Counted from the first letter of the stretch, positions 51,684 through 60,742 are shown. The stretch: 64,000 nt of DNA from Costertonia aggregata (GCF_013402795.1 NZ_CP058595.1:1585501-1649500), one strand, 5' to 3'. Made by a program: numbers and translations. Notes: a model not told the origin generated them from the sequence alone.

Positions 51684-53045
51684 ATGGCTGAACTAATAAA
51701 TGTCAAAAGAGGCTTACGTGTTGAAGAACCTCAGTTGGCTGTAAAATTTTATCCTAAAACAAAAACCAAAAGAAAAGAACATAAGCGAAAATCGACCTTA
51801 CATATGCTTTCTTTATTTTCTGGTTGTGGAGGAATGGATTTAGGTTTTGAAGGAGATTTTTCTGTTTTAAAATCTTCTGTAAACGAGGTTTTAAATCCAA
51901 ACTTTATAGCTCAAGAACTTGAAAACAATTATGTAAAACTATCGAAAACACGTTTTAAAACAGTTTTTGCAAACGATATTTTAATGGATGCAAGAAATGC
52001 TTGGGTAAACTACTTTTCAAAAAGAGGACATAACGCAGAAGATTACCAAACAGACAGTATAGTCGATTTAGTAAAATTACACCAAAACGGAACAAAGGTT
52101 TTTCCGAAAAACATAGACATTGTAACCGGTGGATTTCCTTGTCAAGATTTTAGTGTTGCCGGAAAAAGAAACGGACTTAATTCGCATAAAAACCACAAAG
52201 GAGAACTAAATACAGAAACTTGTGCAACAGAAGAAACTCGTGGTCAGCTTTATATGTGGATGAAACAAGTTATCGAAATAACTCAACCAAAAATTTTCAT
52301 TGCAGAAAATGTAAAAGGTTTAGTAAATCTTTCAAACGTCAAGGACATTATTCAAAATGATTTCTCTTCTGCTGGAGATAATGGATATTTAGTTTTAAAC
52401 CCTCGTGTTTTACACGCAGCAGATTACGGTGTTCCGCAATCAAGGGAACGAGTTTTCTTTATTGGTATAAAAAAATCTGCATTAAAAAAATCCGCTCTCG
52501 AACAATTAGAAAGAGAAGACATTTCGGATAAATACAATCCGTATCCTAGACCAACTCACGCTTACAAAACTGACGGAGAAGATTTAAAACGTCACGTAGA
52601 TTTAAAGGAACTTTTTGCGAATTTAGAAGAGCCTGAAAAGTCAAAAGATTTATCTCAACAGTTTTACTCAAAGGCAAAATTTATGGGTAAACATTGTCAA
52701 GGCCAAATAGAAATAAAGCCAGATGGTATCAGCCCTACAATTCGAGCAGAACATCACGGAAATATAGAGTTCAGAAGATTATCGAAAAAAAACGGCGGAA
52801 TTTTAACAGACGAACTATCTAAAGGATTAAAGGAAAGGCGTTTAACACCAAGAGAATGTGCATTAATACAAACTTTTCCACCTGATTACGAATTTGTAAT
52901 ACCAAACAAAAATGGTCGTAAAGGTTCGTATTTGGTAAGTCCATCAAAAGCTTATAAAGTAATTGGTAATGCGGTTCCACCACTACTCGCTTACAATTTA
53001 GCAAAGAGAATAGAAGATGTTTGGGATTTATATTTTAGAAAATAA
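51684..53045 (+). CDS. Type II DNA (cytosine-5-)-methyltransferase
   Basis: A 453-residue C5 methyltransferase with the motifs in the usual order: I in LSLFSGCGGMDLGFEG (43-58), IV in GGFPCQDFSVAGKR with catalytic Cys153, VI in AENVKGL (207-213), VIII in QSRERVFFIGI (252-262), IX in RRLTPRECALIQTFP, and X in YKVIGNAVPPLLA at the end. It transfers methyl from SAM to C5 of cytosine in an unidentified target. The N-terminal 38 residues (Lys-rich) precede motif I. The gene overlaps the downstream endonuclease gene by one base (TAATG). Composition is AT-rich against its surroundings, so recent acquisition is likely. Confidence 0.95.
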   Translation: MAELINVKRGLRVEEPQLAVKFYPKTKTKRKEHKRKSTLHMLSLFSGCGGMDLGFEGDFSVLKSSVNEVLNPNFIAQELENNYVKLSKTRFKTVFANDILMDARNAWVNYFSKRGHNAEDYQTDSIVDLVKLHQNGTKVFPKNIDIVTGGFPCQDFSVAGKRNGLNSHKNHKGELNTETCATEETRGQLYMWMKQVIEITQPKIFIAENVKGLVNLSNVKDIIQNDFSSAGDNGYLVLNPRVLHAADYGVPQSRERVFFIGIKKSALKKSALEQLEREDISDKYNPYPRPTHAYKTDGEDLKRHVDLKELFANLEEPEKSKDLSQQFYSKAKFMGKHCQGQIEIKPDGISPTIRAEHHGNIEFRRLSKKNGGILTDELSKGLKERRLTPRECALIQTFPPDYEFVIPNKNGRKGSYLVSPSKAYKVIGNAVPPLLAYNLAKRIEDVWDLYFRK

Positions 53046-54103
53046 TGGTAGTATCAGTTAATTCAGAACCACATAAAAGCGAGTTCAACGCTTTATTAAA
53101 TTCTACAATTGAAGAATTAAATATTCACGCAAAGAAATCACCTAAAAAGATTGAACAATTAAGAGGGAACAAACTTGAACCTTATGTTAGAGATGTAATG
53201 ACTGATTTAGCTGTTGGTTCACAATTTGAAAATTCAATTGAATTAATTGGAGGACAAAAGTTTCCAGACATTGTTGCGAAAAAATTTTATGGAATAGAAG
53301 TTAAAACCACAACTCAAAACCATTGGAAAACAACAGGGAATAGTGTTTTGGAATCTACAAGAGTTGATGATGTTGAGCGAATTTTTATGCTTTTCGGAAA
53401 ACTTGGAAAACCAATTGAATTTAGATGTCGAGCTTATGAAGAATGTTTATCAGAGGTTGTTGTTACACATTCGCCAAGGTATTTAATTGATATGAACTTG
53501 GAAGAGGGAAAAACCATTTTTGACAAAATCAATACACCTTACGATACTTTGCGTCAAAAGAAAAATCCGATTAAACCAATTACAGACTACTACAAAAGCA
53601 AATTGAAACCTGGTCAAGATTTGTGGTGGATTCAAGATACAGAACAAGCAAGTAGTCTTGTAATTAATATTTGGAATAACTTAAGCCTAAAAGAAAAGCA
53701 AGAGATTAAAAATAGAGCAATGGTTTATTTTCCAGAGGTATTTAGTAATCGTGGAGACAAATTTGCTCGACTTGCAATATGGCTTGTAACAAGAGAAGCA
53801 GTTGTTTGTCCGAATGTAAGAGATTTATTTACTGCTGGAGGAAAAGCCAATTATTTGATTAAAAACAAAACATATAAAAACATTCCTAGAGTATTCATAA
53901 AGTTGTTTGATAATATAGATTCTATTTTGGATATTTTGATTAACACTTCTGCAATTGAATTGACAGAATACTGGAATGAAAAAACGACCGAAAAGAAAAA
54001 AATTATGGATTGGATTGAGTTGGTTGGATTCAACTCGAAGTCAGTTCAAGGAGCAAAACATTTAGACATAAAACAAATGTTAACTGAACTTACATCAATA
54101 TAA
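53045..54103 (+). CDS. Type II restriction endonuclease, PD-(D/E)XK type
   Basis: Identified by linkage and by a plausible catalytic motif: FPDIVAKKFYGIEVKTTT gives Pro74-Asp75, then Glu85-x-Lys87 (PD-x9-ExK), the core of a PD-(D/E)XK nuclease. The 352-residue protein has no other recognised domain; I cannot name its family or cleavage sequence. Translation is coupled to the methyltransferase through a one-base overlap. Its last 9 bp overlap the end of the converging AtpI-position gene. AT-rich codon use matches the methyltransferase, so both came together. The open frame has no internal break, so the system may be active. Confidence 0.82.
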   Translation: MVVSVNSEPHKSEFNALLNSTIEELNIHAKKSPKKIEQLRGNKLEPYVRDVMTDLAVGSQFENSIELIGGQKFPDIVAKKFYGIEVKTTTQNHWKTTGNSVLESTRVDDVERIFMLFGKLGKPIEFRCRAYEECLSEVVVTHSPRYLIDMNLEEGKTIFDKINTPYDTLRQKKNPIKPITDYYKSKLKPGQDLWWIQDTEQASSLVINIWNNLSLKEKQEIKNRAMVYFPEVFSNRGDKFARLAIWLVTREAVVCPNVRDLFTAGGKANYLIKNKTYKNIPRVFIKLFDNIDSILDILINTSAIELTEYWNEKTTEKKKIMDWIELVGFNSKSVQGAKHLDIKQMLTELTSI

Positions 54104-54508
54104 TTTTTTCTTTGTATCTAAATTTAATTTGCCCAATATTTTGACTACAAAATATACTTCTGGAATAAGAAAAATCAGTACAGGAACCAATAATGAAATT
54201 TTTTCGATTTGCGATAAATGAATTTCACCGAACAGTGAGGGCGAAAAAGCAATTCCGAACGCTACGAACTTAAAAACGAAGGCTCCCAAATAAAAAAAGC
54301 CCAGCTGGTGCTTAAAATTCCCGCTCTTGGAAACCAAAAGCAAAAATGTACAAATGACAAAGGAACATATACTATGAAAAACGTACACCTTTTGCAAGGA
54401 AAAGAATGTTACAGTTTCTTTGTTGAACAAATAATGGGCATGAAGATAAAAACCTCCCAAAAAAAGAAGCCCAAAAACCAATACATACGTTAACAAGGTC
54501 TTTATCAA
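54095..54508 (-). CDS. Four-helix membrane protein in the AtpI position (DUF6168-like)
   Basis: A 137-residue protein with four hydrophobic helices (about 4-22, 40-60, 70-90 and 104-125). It lies 3 bp after atpZ, where Bacteroidota carry an AtpI-like c-ring assembly helper, though similarity to true AtpI is not evident to me; a DUF6168 label is likely but unverified. The C-terminal tail (DTKKKLY) and the stop codon overlap the endonuclease gene by 9 bp, at the edge of the proposed insertion, so the original C-terminus may have been altered. Function inferred from position only. Confidence 0.7.
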   Translation of the reverse strand: MIKTLLTYVLVFGLLFLGGFYLHAHYLFNKETVTFFSLQKVYVFHSICSFVICTFLLLVSKSGNFKHQLGFFYLGAFVFKFVAFGIAFSPSLFGEIHLSQIEKISLLVPVLIFLIPEVYFVVKILGKLNLDTKKKLY

Positions 54509-54511
54509 AAC

Positions 54512-54742
54512 CTACTTATTTAACCGGTTTGCCTGCACGATAACGGAATATAACGATATGCATACTGCCAAAAGGGTACAGGTATTTTCCCAAAAGGATG
54601 TATGGTATTTTTCATCTAACCATGCTCCAAGTAGGTTGCCCAAATATATGGTAAGCCCCATTTGAATGGCGATACCAGATAGCTTTGCCGCTGTTTGCAG
54701 CCCGTTGTTTTTAGATGGTTTACGAGGCTTTTGCTGTTCCAT
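54512..54742 (-). CDS. atpZ: AtpZ/AtpI family ATP synthase accessory protein
   Basis: A short two-helix membrane protein of about 76 aa (start MEQQKPRKPSKNNGLQTAAK). Helix 1 is LSGIAIQMGLTIYLGNLLGA with the Asp/Glu-containing LDEKY loop, and helix 2 CTLLAVCISLYSVIVQAN. AtpZ-like proteins are thought to work with AtpI in c-ring assembly or Mg2+ supply. The ATG at 54742 overlaps the bactofilin end by 23 bp; an ATG five codons upstream is possible. It lies 3 bp before the AtpI-position gene. Because the R-M cassette now separates it from atpB, expression with atpB is no longer guaranteed. Confidence 0.85.
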   Translation of the reverse strand: MEQQKPRKPSKNNGLQTAAKLSGIAIQMGLTIYLGNLLGAWLDEKYHTSFWENTCTLLAVCISLYSVIVQANRLNK

Positions 54743-55172
54743 TATTGGTGTTGGCACCAGTAGTAGCGGTAGATTTAAAGCTACTTGTCGTGTTTGCGCC
54801 CGTGTTCAAGGAAGCTCCTTTGCCTTTCATGGTACAGGATGCATTAAAGGTGGCTCCCGGCTCTACGGCCAATTTGGCTACGGAAACCGTTCCTTCGATC
54901 AAAGCGGAGGCCTTGAGCGATAGCAAATCGGATACCAAAAGTTCACCGTTGAACTTGCCTTCGATATCGGCATTTACACATTCCACTTTGCCGTGGATGT
55001 AGCCATCTTTTCCGATGACCACTTTCCCCGAGGTTTTTACGTTGCCGTCTAATTTTCCGTCAATACGAAAATCAGCCTCTGAAGTAATGTCACCTTTGAT
55101 TTTGGTGTTCTTTTCAATTCTGTTGGGTTGTCCGCCTAGCTCTGTCATGGATCTTTTGTTGTCTGAAAACAT
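54720..55172 (-). CDS. Bactofilin (polymer-forming cytoskeletal protein)
   Basis: Forms non-polar filaments or membrane-associated scaffolds. The 150-residue protein has a right-handed beta-helix core (about 20-115) built of short repeats: IKGDITSEADFRIDGKLDGN, then VKTSGKVVIGKDGYIHGKVE and KFNGELLVSDLLSLKASALI. Before it is a short N-terminal tail; after it is a Thr/Asn/Ser-rich low-complexity tail (NTGANTTSSFKSTATTGANT) that is encoded partly over the atpZ start. It lies 4 bp downstream of the PorW/SprE gene, and a link to envelope machinery or gliding is possible but not shown. Confidence 0.92.
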   Translation of the reverse strand: MFSDNKRSMTELGGQPNRIEKNTKIKGDITSEADFRIDGKLDGNVKTSGKVVIGKDGYIHGKVECVNADIEGKFNGELLVSDLLSLKASALIEGTVSVAKLAVEPGATFNASCTMKGKGASLNTGANTTSSFKSTATTGANTNNGTAKAS

Positions 55173-55176
55173 TTTG

Positions 55177-57732
55177 TTATGGTTTTGGGGTTAATAGTTC
55201 TTTTTTGTACTCCTGAAGGTTTTTATGTACTTGTACGATTTTATAATTGGATGATAAAATTACAAAATTCTCATTATCAATTCGGTAATCCTTGTTATTT
55301 TTTAGAAGCTCAACATAACCTAGGGCAAAATCCTTTGATTTAAACCCATGGACGACTACGAATTGGTCCTCCAGGTTATAAATATCTTTTGACACGATGT
55401 TCTTGTATCTTAAATCTACTATCGATTTCTCTAGTTTTTCTTTAAGCGACTTTGCATTTTCATTGTCACTTGTCTTGAAAGGGAAGACCACTTTCCAATT
55501 TTCCCTACCCTTGGTATTGGTTTCGGGGGAAAAATTGCTGGGCTCCAATTTGGGCAACTGTTGCGCTATCATTTGCTCTGCCTTTTTTCCTTCGGGATTG
55601 TTGGGATAGGTCAACGCCACATAGTTTAAGGCTTCCTTAAAATTGTTGTAGCCTTGAAGCCTGCCAATGGCATTTGCCTTGAGCATTTCAAATTTGGGCA
55701 CTATGGGATCACCGGTATATTTGTTTATGTTTTCCTCGGCTCCCGTAATGACCCTAAGATATTCTTGGTTTTGATAACGCCTGTACAGTTGTGCATATTG
55801 GGCATCGGGACTGTCGGAATTATCGGCCAGCACCGCCTGAGGGTTCAATAAAATTTCCGCATAGCGTGAATCTGCATGGTTTTGGATGATATTCTCTTTC
55901 ATATCGGAGGCCAACGGACTCCCTTCTTCCTCATAAATTTTATAGAGATTGTATTTTGATGGCAATATCAACCTTTCTTCCGGGTCCGATTTCAGTACGG
56001 TCTCCAATTTTCCTGCGGCCAATAGGTTTTCCTTGAACTTTTCCTTGTAAATCAAACCCAATTGATAGTTCGCAAAATTCCGCTCACTTCTTAGACTATC
56101 GATTACGGAAACTTCGGTAGGGAGCCTATCCATATAAAATGCTACTGAATATTTTTGTTCTTGGGTAAGTTGCGATGCTTCTATCCCATCAGCGGGCGTG
56201 GCAATACCCTCGAGCGCATCGGGCAAAACCTTGTTTTTATTGCTCCATCGCCAGTTATCTTCCAATTCCCGATCTCCCCAACGCTGTTCAAAATCGGTTT
56301 TACCATAGCCCAAACTGGTAATATTGTAAAAGTAGAATTTACCTTTGTTCTTTTTTCCGCCTTTGGTCTCTCCAAAAGCCACTACCCCGGCCAACTGGCG
56401 CTTTGTTTCTTTCGCCGCGGCCTCCTCGTCTTTTTTCTTTATTTCGGCAATATAGTCTTCGAAATAGGCAATTTGATCATCTGTAGACATGGAATATAGG
56501 GTAATCACGCTATCGGCATATTGTGCGATATCCTCATATTTTATGACATCTTCCAAATTGTCCAGTTTTTTTTTGACCGAACGGTATTTTTTAGTGTTTT
56601 CCGGTAAGTTTGTCAAAACACTATCGTAATACGCTCCCGAAGTTTTGTATTGATTTTCATCAAAATTGTATTCTGCCAAATTCTCGTAGTTCAAAGCGTT
56701 CAATTGTGGAACGCCACGAGTCGCACGCAAAGACTTGTTATAATACACCAATGCCAAACTGTCGGCCTCGGTCTCCAGATGATATTCCGCTATTTGGCGA
56801 TAAATTTTATCTAAAAACGGTCTGTTTTCACGGTTTTCCTCCAAATCGGTCAAATATTCCAGCAACTCCTCTTTATTTTCTTCGGTAAGCTCGGTATTCT
56901 GAATTTTTTGTAAGTGCGCATTGATCATATACACCCGGGGCGACTTCCGGTTTAAATCTATAATCTTATCAAAGGCATAATTGGCGCTATCCTTAAAACC
57001 CAATTGATTGTACAGTTGCCCAATGATAAAATAGTAGCGCCCTTTTTCAGGGTTCTTTTTGGTGTAATAGGATGCTATCTTTAGTTGCTGGATAGCAGTA
57101 TCGGGAGCATTTAAATTGATGTAGGCCTGAGCCATAACCGCCCGGGCGTCTGCATATTCCTGATCTTTTAGCGATTCAAATTTGAACAATCGTTTTAGGT
57201 TCTTTAATGCGAGTTCTGCATTGTCTAGCCTTAAATTGGTTTTTTCGCGCCAAATGGTCGCTTCATTGAGCTTATCACTTTGCACGTATTTTCTTAGGAT
57301 ATAATTGAAGGATTCAAGTGCCGGTATATAACGCTGGTCAAAGTAACGTGCTTTACCCAATAAAAGGAAAGCTTCATCGGTCTGGGGATTGCGTTCCTCA
57401 TCTTTGATATCCATACTATGTTTTTGTATGGCTTTGGTCGCTTTTTCCTCGGCAATGATAAAGTTGGGGTTGTTATCTTCCGAATCTAGCTTTAAATCCT
57501 CGGTCACTTGCAGACGCTCAACAGGGAGAATTTCCCAATAATTGTCGCGGTAAGACTCATGTAGTGCATTACGCCCTTCTTCAAAAGCCAGATTGCCATT
57601 GTACAAAGTATTGTACTTGGTATTGAGCGCATGCCAGTTGCGGTTGATGAACGCATCTTTTTTTGTGGAGCAGGCGTTAAATGCCAATCCACCTAAAATA
57701 CCGAAAAGAATAAGTTTGCCCCGAATTTTCAA
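55177..57732 (-). CDS. sprE: PorW/SprE-like TPR lipoprotein of the type IX secretion system
   Basis: An 851-residue lipoprotein: LGGLAFNACSTKKDAF gives the lipobox with Cys22. The mature N-terminus FINRNWHALNTKYNTLYNGN matches my memory of PorW/SprE, needed for type IX secretion and gliding in Flavobacterium johnsoniae. Repeated TPR-type helices fill about residues 120-400 (for example AFLLLGKARYFDQRYIPALE and GQLYNQLGFKDSANYAFDKI). The C-terminal part has a Lys/Asn-rich linker. It should attach to the periplasmic face of the outer membrane and link the secretion ring to the rest of the machine. The gene symbol is by recognition, not search. It is the first gene of the sprE-bactofilin-atpZ unit. 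Confidence 0.82.
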   Translation of the reverse strand: MKIRGKLILFGILGGLAFNACSTKKDAFINRNWHALNTKYNTLYNGNLAFEEGRNALHESYRDNYWEILPVERLQVTEDLKLDSEDNNPNFIIAEEKATKAIQKHSMDIKDEERNPQTDEAFLLLGKARYFDQRYIPALESFNYILRKYVQSDKLNEATIWREKTNLRLDNAELALKNLKRLFKFESLKDQEYADARAVMAQAYINLNAPDTAIQQLKIASYYTKKNPEKGRYYFIIGQLYNQLGFKDSANYAFDKIIDLNRKSPRVYMINAHLQKIQNTELTEENKEELLEYLTDLEENRENRPFLDKIYRQIAEYHLETEADSLALVYYNKSLRATRGVPQLNALNYENLAEYNFDENQYKTSGAYYDSVLTNLPENTKKYRSVKKKLDNLEDVIKYEDIAQYADSVITLYSMSTDDQIAYFEDYIAEIKKKDEEAAAKETKRQLAGVVAFGETKGGKKNKGKFYFYNITSLGYGKTDFEQRWGDRELEDNWRWSNKNKVLPDALEGIATPADGIEASQLTQEQKYSVAFYMDRLPTEVSVIDSLRSERNFANYQLGLIYKEKFKENLLAAGKLETVLKSDPEERLILPSKYNLYKIYEEEGSPLASDMKENIIQNHADSRYAEILLNPQAVLADNSDSPDAQYAQLYRRYQNQEYLRVITGAEENINKYTGDPIVPKFEMLKANAIGRLQGYNNFKEALNYVALTYPNNPEGKKAEQMIAQQLPKLEPSNFSPETNTKGRENWKVVFPFKTSDNENAKSLKEKLEKSIVDLRYKNIVSKDIYNLEDQFVVVHGFKSKDFALGYVELLKNNKDYRIDNENFVILSSNYKIVQVHKNLQEYKKELLTPKP

Positions 57733-57975
57733 AATTGACTATATGCGTATCTATCTAACTTAAAAACCACAGGATTATTATGTAGTTCATCGGTAAAATT
57801 GCAATTTATCTCGAAGCCTTACAAATACTTGCTCTGTTTGGTGGGTATATTTTACAAACCAAGTAGTTTGTCACTATGCCCTTATATCTAAAAAAAGCTG
57901 CAATTACTGTGTTTTATCGAGACTAATGCCAATAAAATCCGATTGAAATGAAACACGTGTACTTTACTCAAATTA

Positions 57976-57999
57976 AAAACCAACTCAAGAGTCGGTTTT
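57976..57999 (-). terminator. Hairpin terminator after the small lipoprotein gene
   Basis: On the minus strand, AAAACCGACTC can pair with a second arm through one G-U wobble around a tight TTG-type turn, followed by TTTTAATTTG. It lies 8 bp downstream of the lipoprotein gene (58008) and about 240 bp before sprE. I read it as a Rho-independent terminator of moderate strength. Confidence 0.55.
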
Positions 58000-58007
58000 G
58001 GTATTTT

Positions 58008-58373
58008 TCAATATTTTTTGAATTCAGCATCAAAAATCAAGGAATCTTTCGTGATTTTTATCTTTTGAAGCACTTCCAACGGAGTGCCGTTTGTGTAATA
58101 TCCGAAGGGTGTAGATTTTGATTTTCCATGTATTATATATGTTATTATATAGTGGCCATCGGTTTTAGGGGTATGGGTCATATCAACCTCATAATCCAGA
58201 GCCCCACCAGATGCAATAGTAACATAGTTGGTGTTGGCGACACCTGAAGCCTCTATTTTTAAAGAATCAATTTGGTACCCGCTTTCATTTTTCAACTCAA
58301 AAAGTGCGGTGCTTTTAAAATTGCAGGAAAGTAACGATACCAAAATTACGGTTAAAGTGACTGTTTTTTTCAT
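58008..58373 (-). CDS. Small lipoprotein of unknown function
   Basis: A 121-residue protein with MKKTVTLTVILVSLLSCNF as signal and lipobox (LLSC, Cys17). The mature 100 residues form an all-beta pattern: TALFELKNESGYQIDSLKIE, GGALDYEVDMTHTPKTDGHY and SLIFDAEFKKY at the end. I do not recognise a family. It lies downstream of the ABC transporter genes on the same strand, 37 bp from the ATPase gene, and could be co-transcribed; any link to export is guesswork. Confidence 0.72.
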   Translation of the reverse strand: MKKTVTLTVILVSLLSCNFKSTALFELKNESGYQIDSLKIEASGVANTNYVTIASGGALDYEVDMTHTPKTDGHYIITYIIHGKSKSTPFGYYTNGTPLEVLQKIKITKDSLIFDAEFKKY

Positions 58374-58409
58374 TCCTCTCTTGTTAACAATTCATTCATA
58401 CCTATTGAA

Positions 58410-59105
58410 TTATCCAGCAAAAAAAGTTTCCAATTCTTTTAGGGTTTCTGCCGATGTTTGGATATCCCTCACGATTTCCCCTTTGTTCAGTACCACGATA
58501 CGTTCGCAGACTTCGGTAACGTGAATCAGGTCGTGACTTGATACCAAGACGGTTACCGCTTTATTTGCCGCCAAATCCCTAATGATGCCCTTGAGGCGAA
58601 TTTGGGTCGTTGGATCAAGATTGGCAAAGGGTTCATCGAGTATGACAACTTCTGGATGCCCAATAAAAGCGGCAACAATCCCTACTTTTTTCTGATTTCC
58701 TTTGGAAAGGTCTCTCAGGTATTTTTTTTGACCTAGAATCTCACCGTGAAAAAAATCTTCATACCCGGATAAAAGCGCATCAACGTCGGCCCTGTTTTGC
58801 CCACGTAGTTCGCCGATAAAGTAAAAGTATTCCTCTGGCGTAAGATAGCCTATCAAAAAAGTTTCATCAATGAAAGCCGAGGTGAACGGCTTCCAAGCTT
58901 CGCTGGCGTCTACTTGCACCCCGTTGTTTGTAATATTTCCCGTAGTAGGCTTGATCAGGTCCAATAAAGAACTAAAAAACGTGGTCTTTCCTGCTCCATT
59001 GTTCCCCACAAGGCCAAAACTTTGCCCTTTTGGAATTTCCAAGTGTTCTATATTCAATACGGTATGCTGTCCGTAAGTTTTTGTAAGGTTCGTTGTCGTT
59101 ATCAT
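58410..59105 (-). CDS. ABC transporter ATP-binding protein
   Basis: Start set at 59105 (MITTTNLTKTYGQHTVLNIE); the longer frame adds 15 unrelated residues. All ABC ATPase motifs are present: Walker A GLVGNNGAGKTTFF, signature YLRDLSKGNQKKVGI, Walker B VVILDEPFANLDP and the switch His in VSSHD. The ATPase drives export or translocation through the DUF5687-type membrane partner encoded 55 bp upstream on the same strand. The substrate is unknown. Confidence 0.9.
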   Translation of the reverse strand: MITTTNLTKTYGQHTVLNIEHLEIPKGQSFGLVGNNGAGKTTFFSSLLDLIKPTTGNITNNGVQVDASEAWKPFTSAFIDETFLIGYLTPEEYFYFIGELRGQNRADVDALLSGYEDFFHGEILGQKKYLRDLSKGNQKKVGIVAAFIGHPEVVILDEPFANLDPTTQIRLKGIIRDLAANKAVTVLVSSHDLIHVTEVCERIVVLNKGEIVRDIQTSAETLKELETFFAG

Positions 59106-59160
59106 GTATATGCTTTTATTTTCATGTATACGGATGTAAAATCCGGTCAATCCTTTGTGT

Positions 59161-60633
59161 TTAAGCCTTTTGCTTATAGGCCAAAAGTGTCTTGTATTTT
59201 TCTTTTTTATAGATTTTCTCTATCAATTTGAATACCCTATTCTTGAACAGTAGCCCGATTATCCCAATGGCCGCTACAAAAATATACCCAGCGGTAGGAT
59301 TTATAAGATAGTGCCCCAAGGCATAGAAAATAAGGGGCATGATCAATTTGGGTAGCGTTAACAGTAGTGTCTTTGCGTTAAAAGCCTGTTTGTCCCCAAA
59401 TGCTTTTTTACTCGAAGTCAGGTCAATAGGGGTTTTTACATAAGCTCCACCCCACAATACCAAGTACGAATTGACACCAATGTTGTATACAGCTCCTACA
59501 AGCACCGCCAAATAAGCATCCAGTCCAAAATATAGGTAGAATGATGCCAATACCGTACTGGCCAATGTAGCGATGATGACCAAATACCATTTAGAGTCCA
59601 AGTACTCCTTGTATTTTATGTTTTGGCTCATCATCAAGGGATAATATGAACTGTCCCAACTAGGTACAAAACCCCCAAAACTGAACAAAAAACCGCCTGT
59701 AACAAAAATTCCCGCAAATATTTTCCATACCGGGCCGTCATAGGCTTCGATACCCCCTGTAAAAAACAAGAGTCCGTAAAAAATAAAGAGTACGCTCATG
59801 ATAACCGTAGTCTTGGAACGCTTGTTCCTGCGAATGAGTTTTATATCGTTTTTCAGAAAGGTTCCCAAATTGCCAAAACGGTTCAACCACGCATAATCCT
59901 CTGTTTTTGCCTCTGCCTGCTTTATGGCCAGACCTGCATCCAAATACATATTGGATTTAAAGTAATTGAACGTAACGATATATAACCCAACAAGAAGCAA
60001 CCATGGCAAAATAGCGGTCCAAGGCATATTGTACAGCGCATTGAACAATGGGGTGGTATATACCGTAATATCAAACAGACCATAATATTGGCACCCTCCC
60101 AAAACAGCCCCGATACCGAGTAAGGTGTAAAAGAGGTTGTCCTTGTTGTTGATCAATATATTAAGGAAGTTATTACCGTAAAACAAGGCCATTATACCAA
60201 AGTGCCACCCGATAACGCCCAGAGGCGAATACCCTTCTATCAAAAGTACAATTGAAAAAGGGACAAAGAAAAAGGCATGGCTCCAATTGAAAAAAGAAAC
60301 CACCGTTTTTCCCAAAGAGTAGTTTACCACTTGGCTTTTTCTAAAGGGCAGGTACAATAAAGGCTTAATATTGGTAATGGGCATTTTCTGCAACATATAG
60401 CGAATATATAGATCAATGCCCAAGTAGTATATCATAAATTGATCGACCACTTGAAGTGGATCGCCCCAGCCCGATTTTTTTATGAGGTAAAATGCGCCAA
60501 CACCCATCGAAAGAAAGATGACTATAAAGTAGAGTGCCCCAAAAGCCATTAGAATTTTAAAGGCTACATTGGTCTTAAAGCTGGCAGACCTGAAAAACGA
60601 TTTCCATTGTAGGTTTACAAAATGTTTGAACAT
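59161..60633 (-). CDS. DUF5687-type multi-pass ABC transporter permease
   Basis: A 490-residue membrane protein with about 10-12 hydrophobic helices. It opens MFKHFVNLQWKSFFRSASFK, the DUF5687 style, and includes FRKSQVVNYSLGKTVVSFFN and SFGGFVPSWDSSYYPLMMSQ. The companion ATPase gene follows on the same strand, so this is the membrane half of an ABC-2-like exporter. Substrate unknown. A divergent promoter region separates it from the ferredoxin reductase gene. Confidence 0.85.
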   Translation of the reverse strand: MFKHFVNLQWKSFFRSASFKTNVAFKILMAFGALYFIVIFLSMGVGAFYLIKKSGWGDPLQVVDQFMIYYLGIDLYIRYMLQKMPITNIKPLLYLPFRKSQVVNYSLGKTVVSFFNWSHAFFFVPFSIVLLIEGYSPLGVIGWHFGIMALFYGNNFLNILINNKDNLFYTLLGIGAVLGGCQYYGLFDITVYTTPLFNALYNMPWTAILPWLLLVGLYIVTFNYFKSNMYLDAGLAIKQAEAKTEDYAWLNRFGNLGTFLKNDIKLIRRNKRSKTTVIMSVLFIFYGLLFFTGGIEAYDGPVWKIFAGIFVTGGFLFSFGGFVPSWDSSYYPLMMSQNIKYKEYLDSKWYLVIIATLASTVLASFYLYFGLDAYLAVLVGAVYNIGVNSYLVLWGGAYVKTPIDLTSSKKAFGDKQAFNAKTLLLTLPKLIMPLIFYALGHYLINPTAGYIFVAAIGIIGLLFKNRVFKLIEKIYKKEKYKTLLAYKQKA

Positions 60634-60742
60634 AAAAGTGGTTGATTACAAAGTTCAGAAAGGTTAGTTACTAAAATAGGAAGTTTGTTACAGACTGGAA
60701 CATTTTTTTACTGTTTACATTTTATAAGGGGCTGTCAATGCT

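Larger units (their letters stand above)
51550..54100. other. Inserted AT-rich restriction-modification cassette splitting the ATP synthase locus
   Basis: The segment from about 51550 to 54100 holds only the methyltransferase and endonuclease genes, both on the plus strand, while the flanking genes are all on the minus strand. The base composition is clearly poorer in G+C than in the neighbours, with A/T-ending codons dominating. Elsewhere in flavobacteria, atpZ and the AtpI-position gene run straight into atpB, so an insertion is the simple explanation. No transposase or integrase is present, and the exact boundaries cannot be fixed from this one sequence. Confidence 0.65.

Noticed and set aside
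51550-54100. The R-M cassette as part of a larger genomic island or prophage
   Set aside because: Host-like atp and sprE genes lie on both sides within a few bases, and no integrase, transposase, tRNA or terminal repeat was seen.
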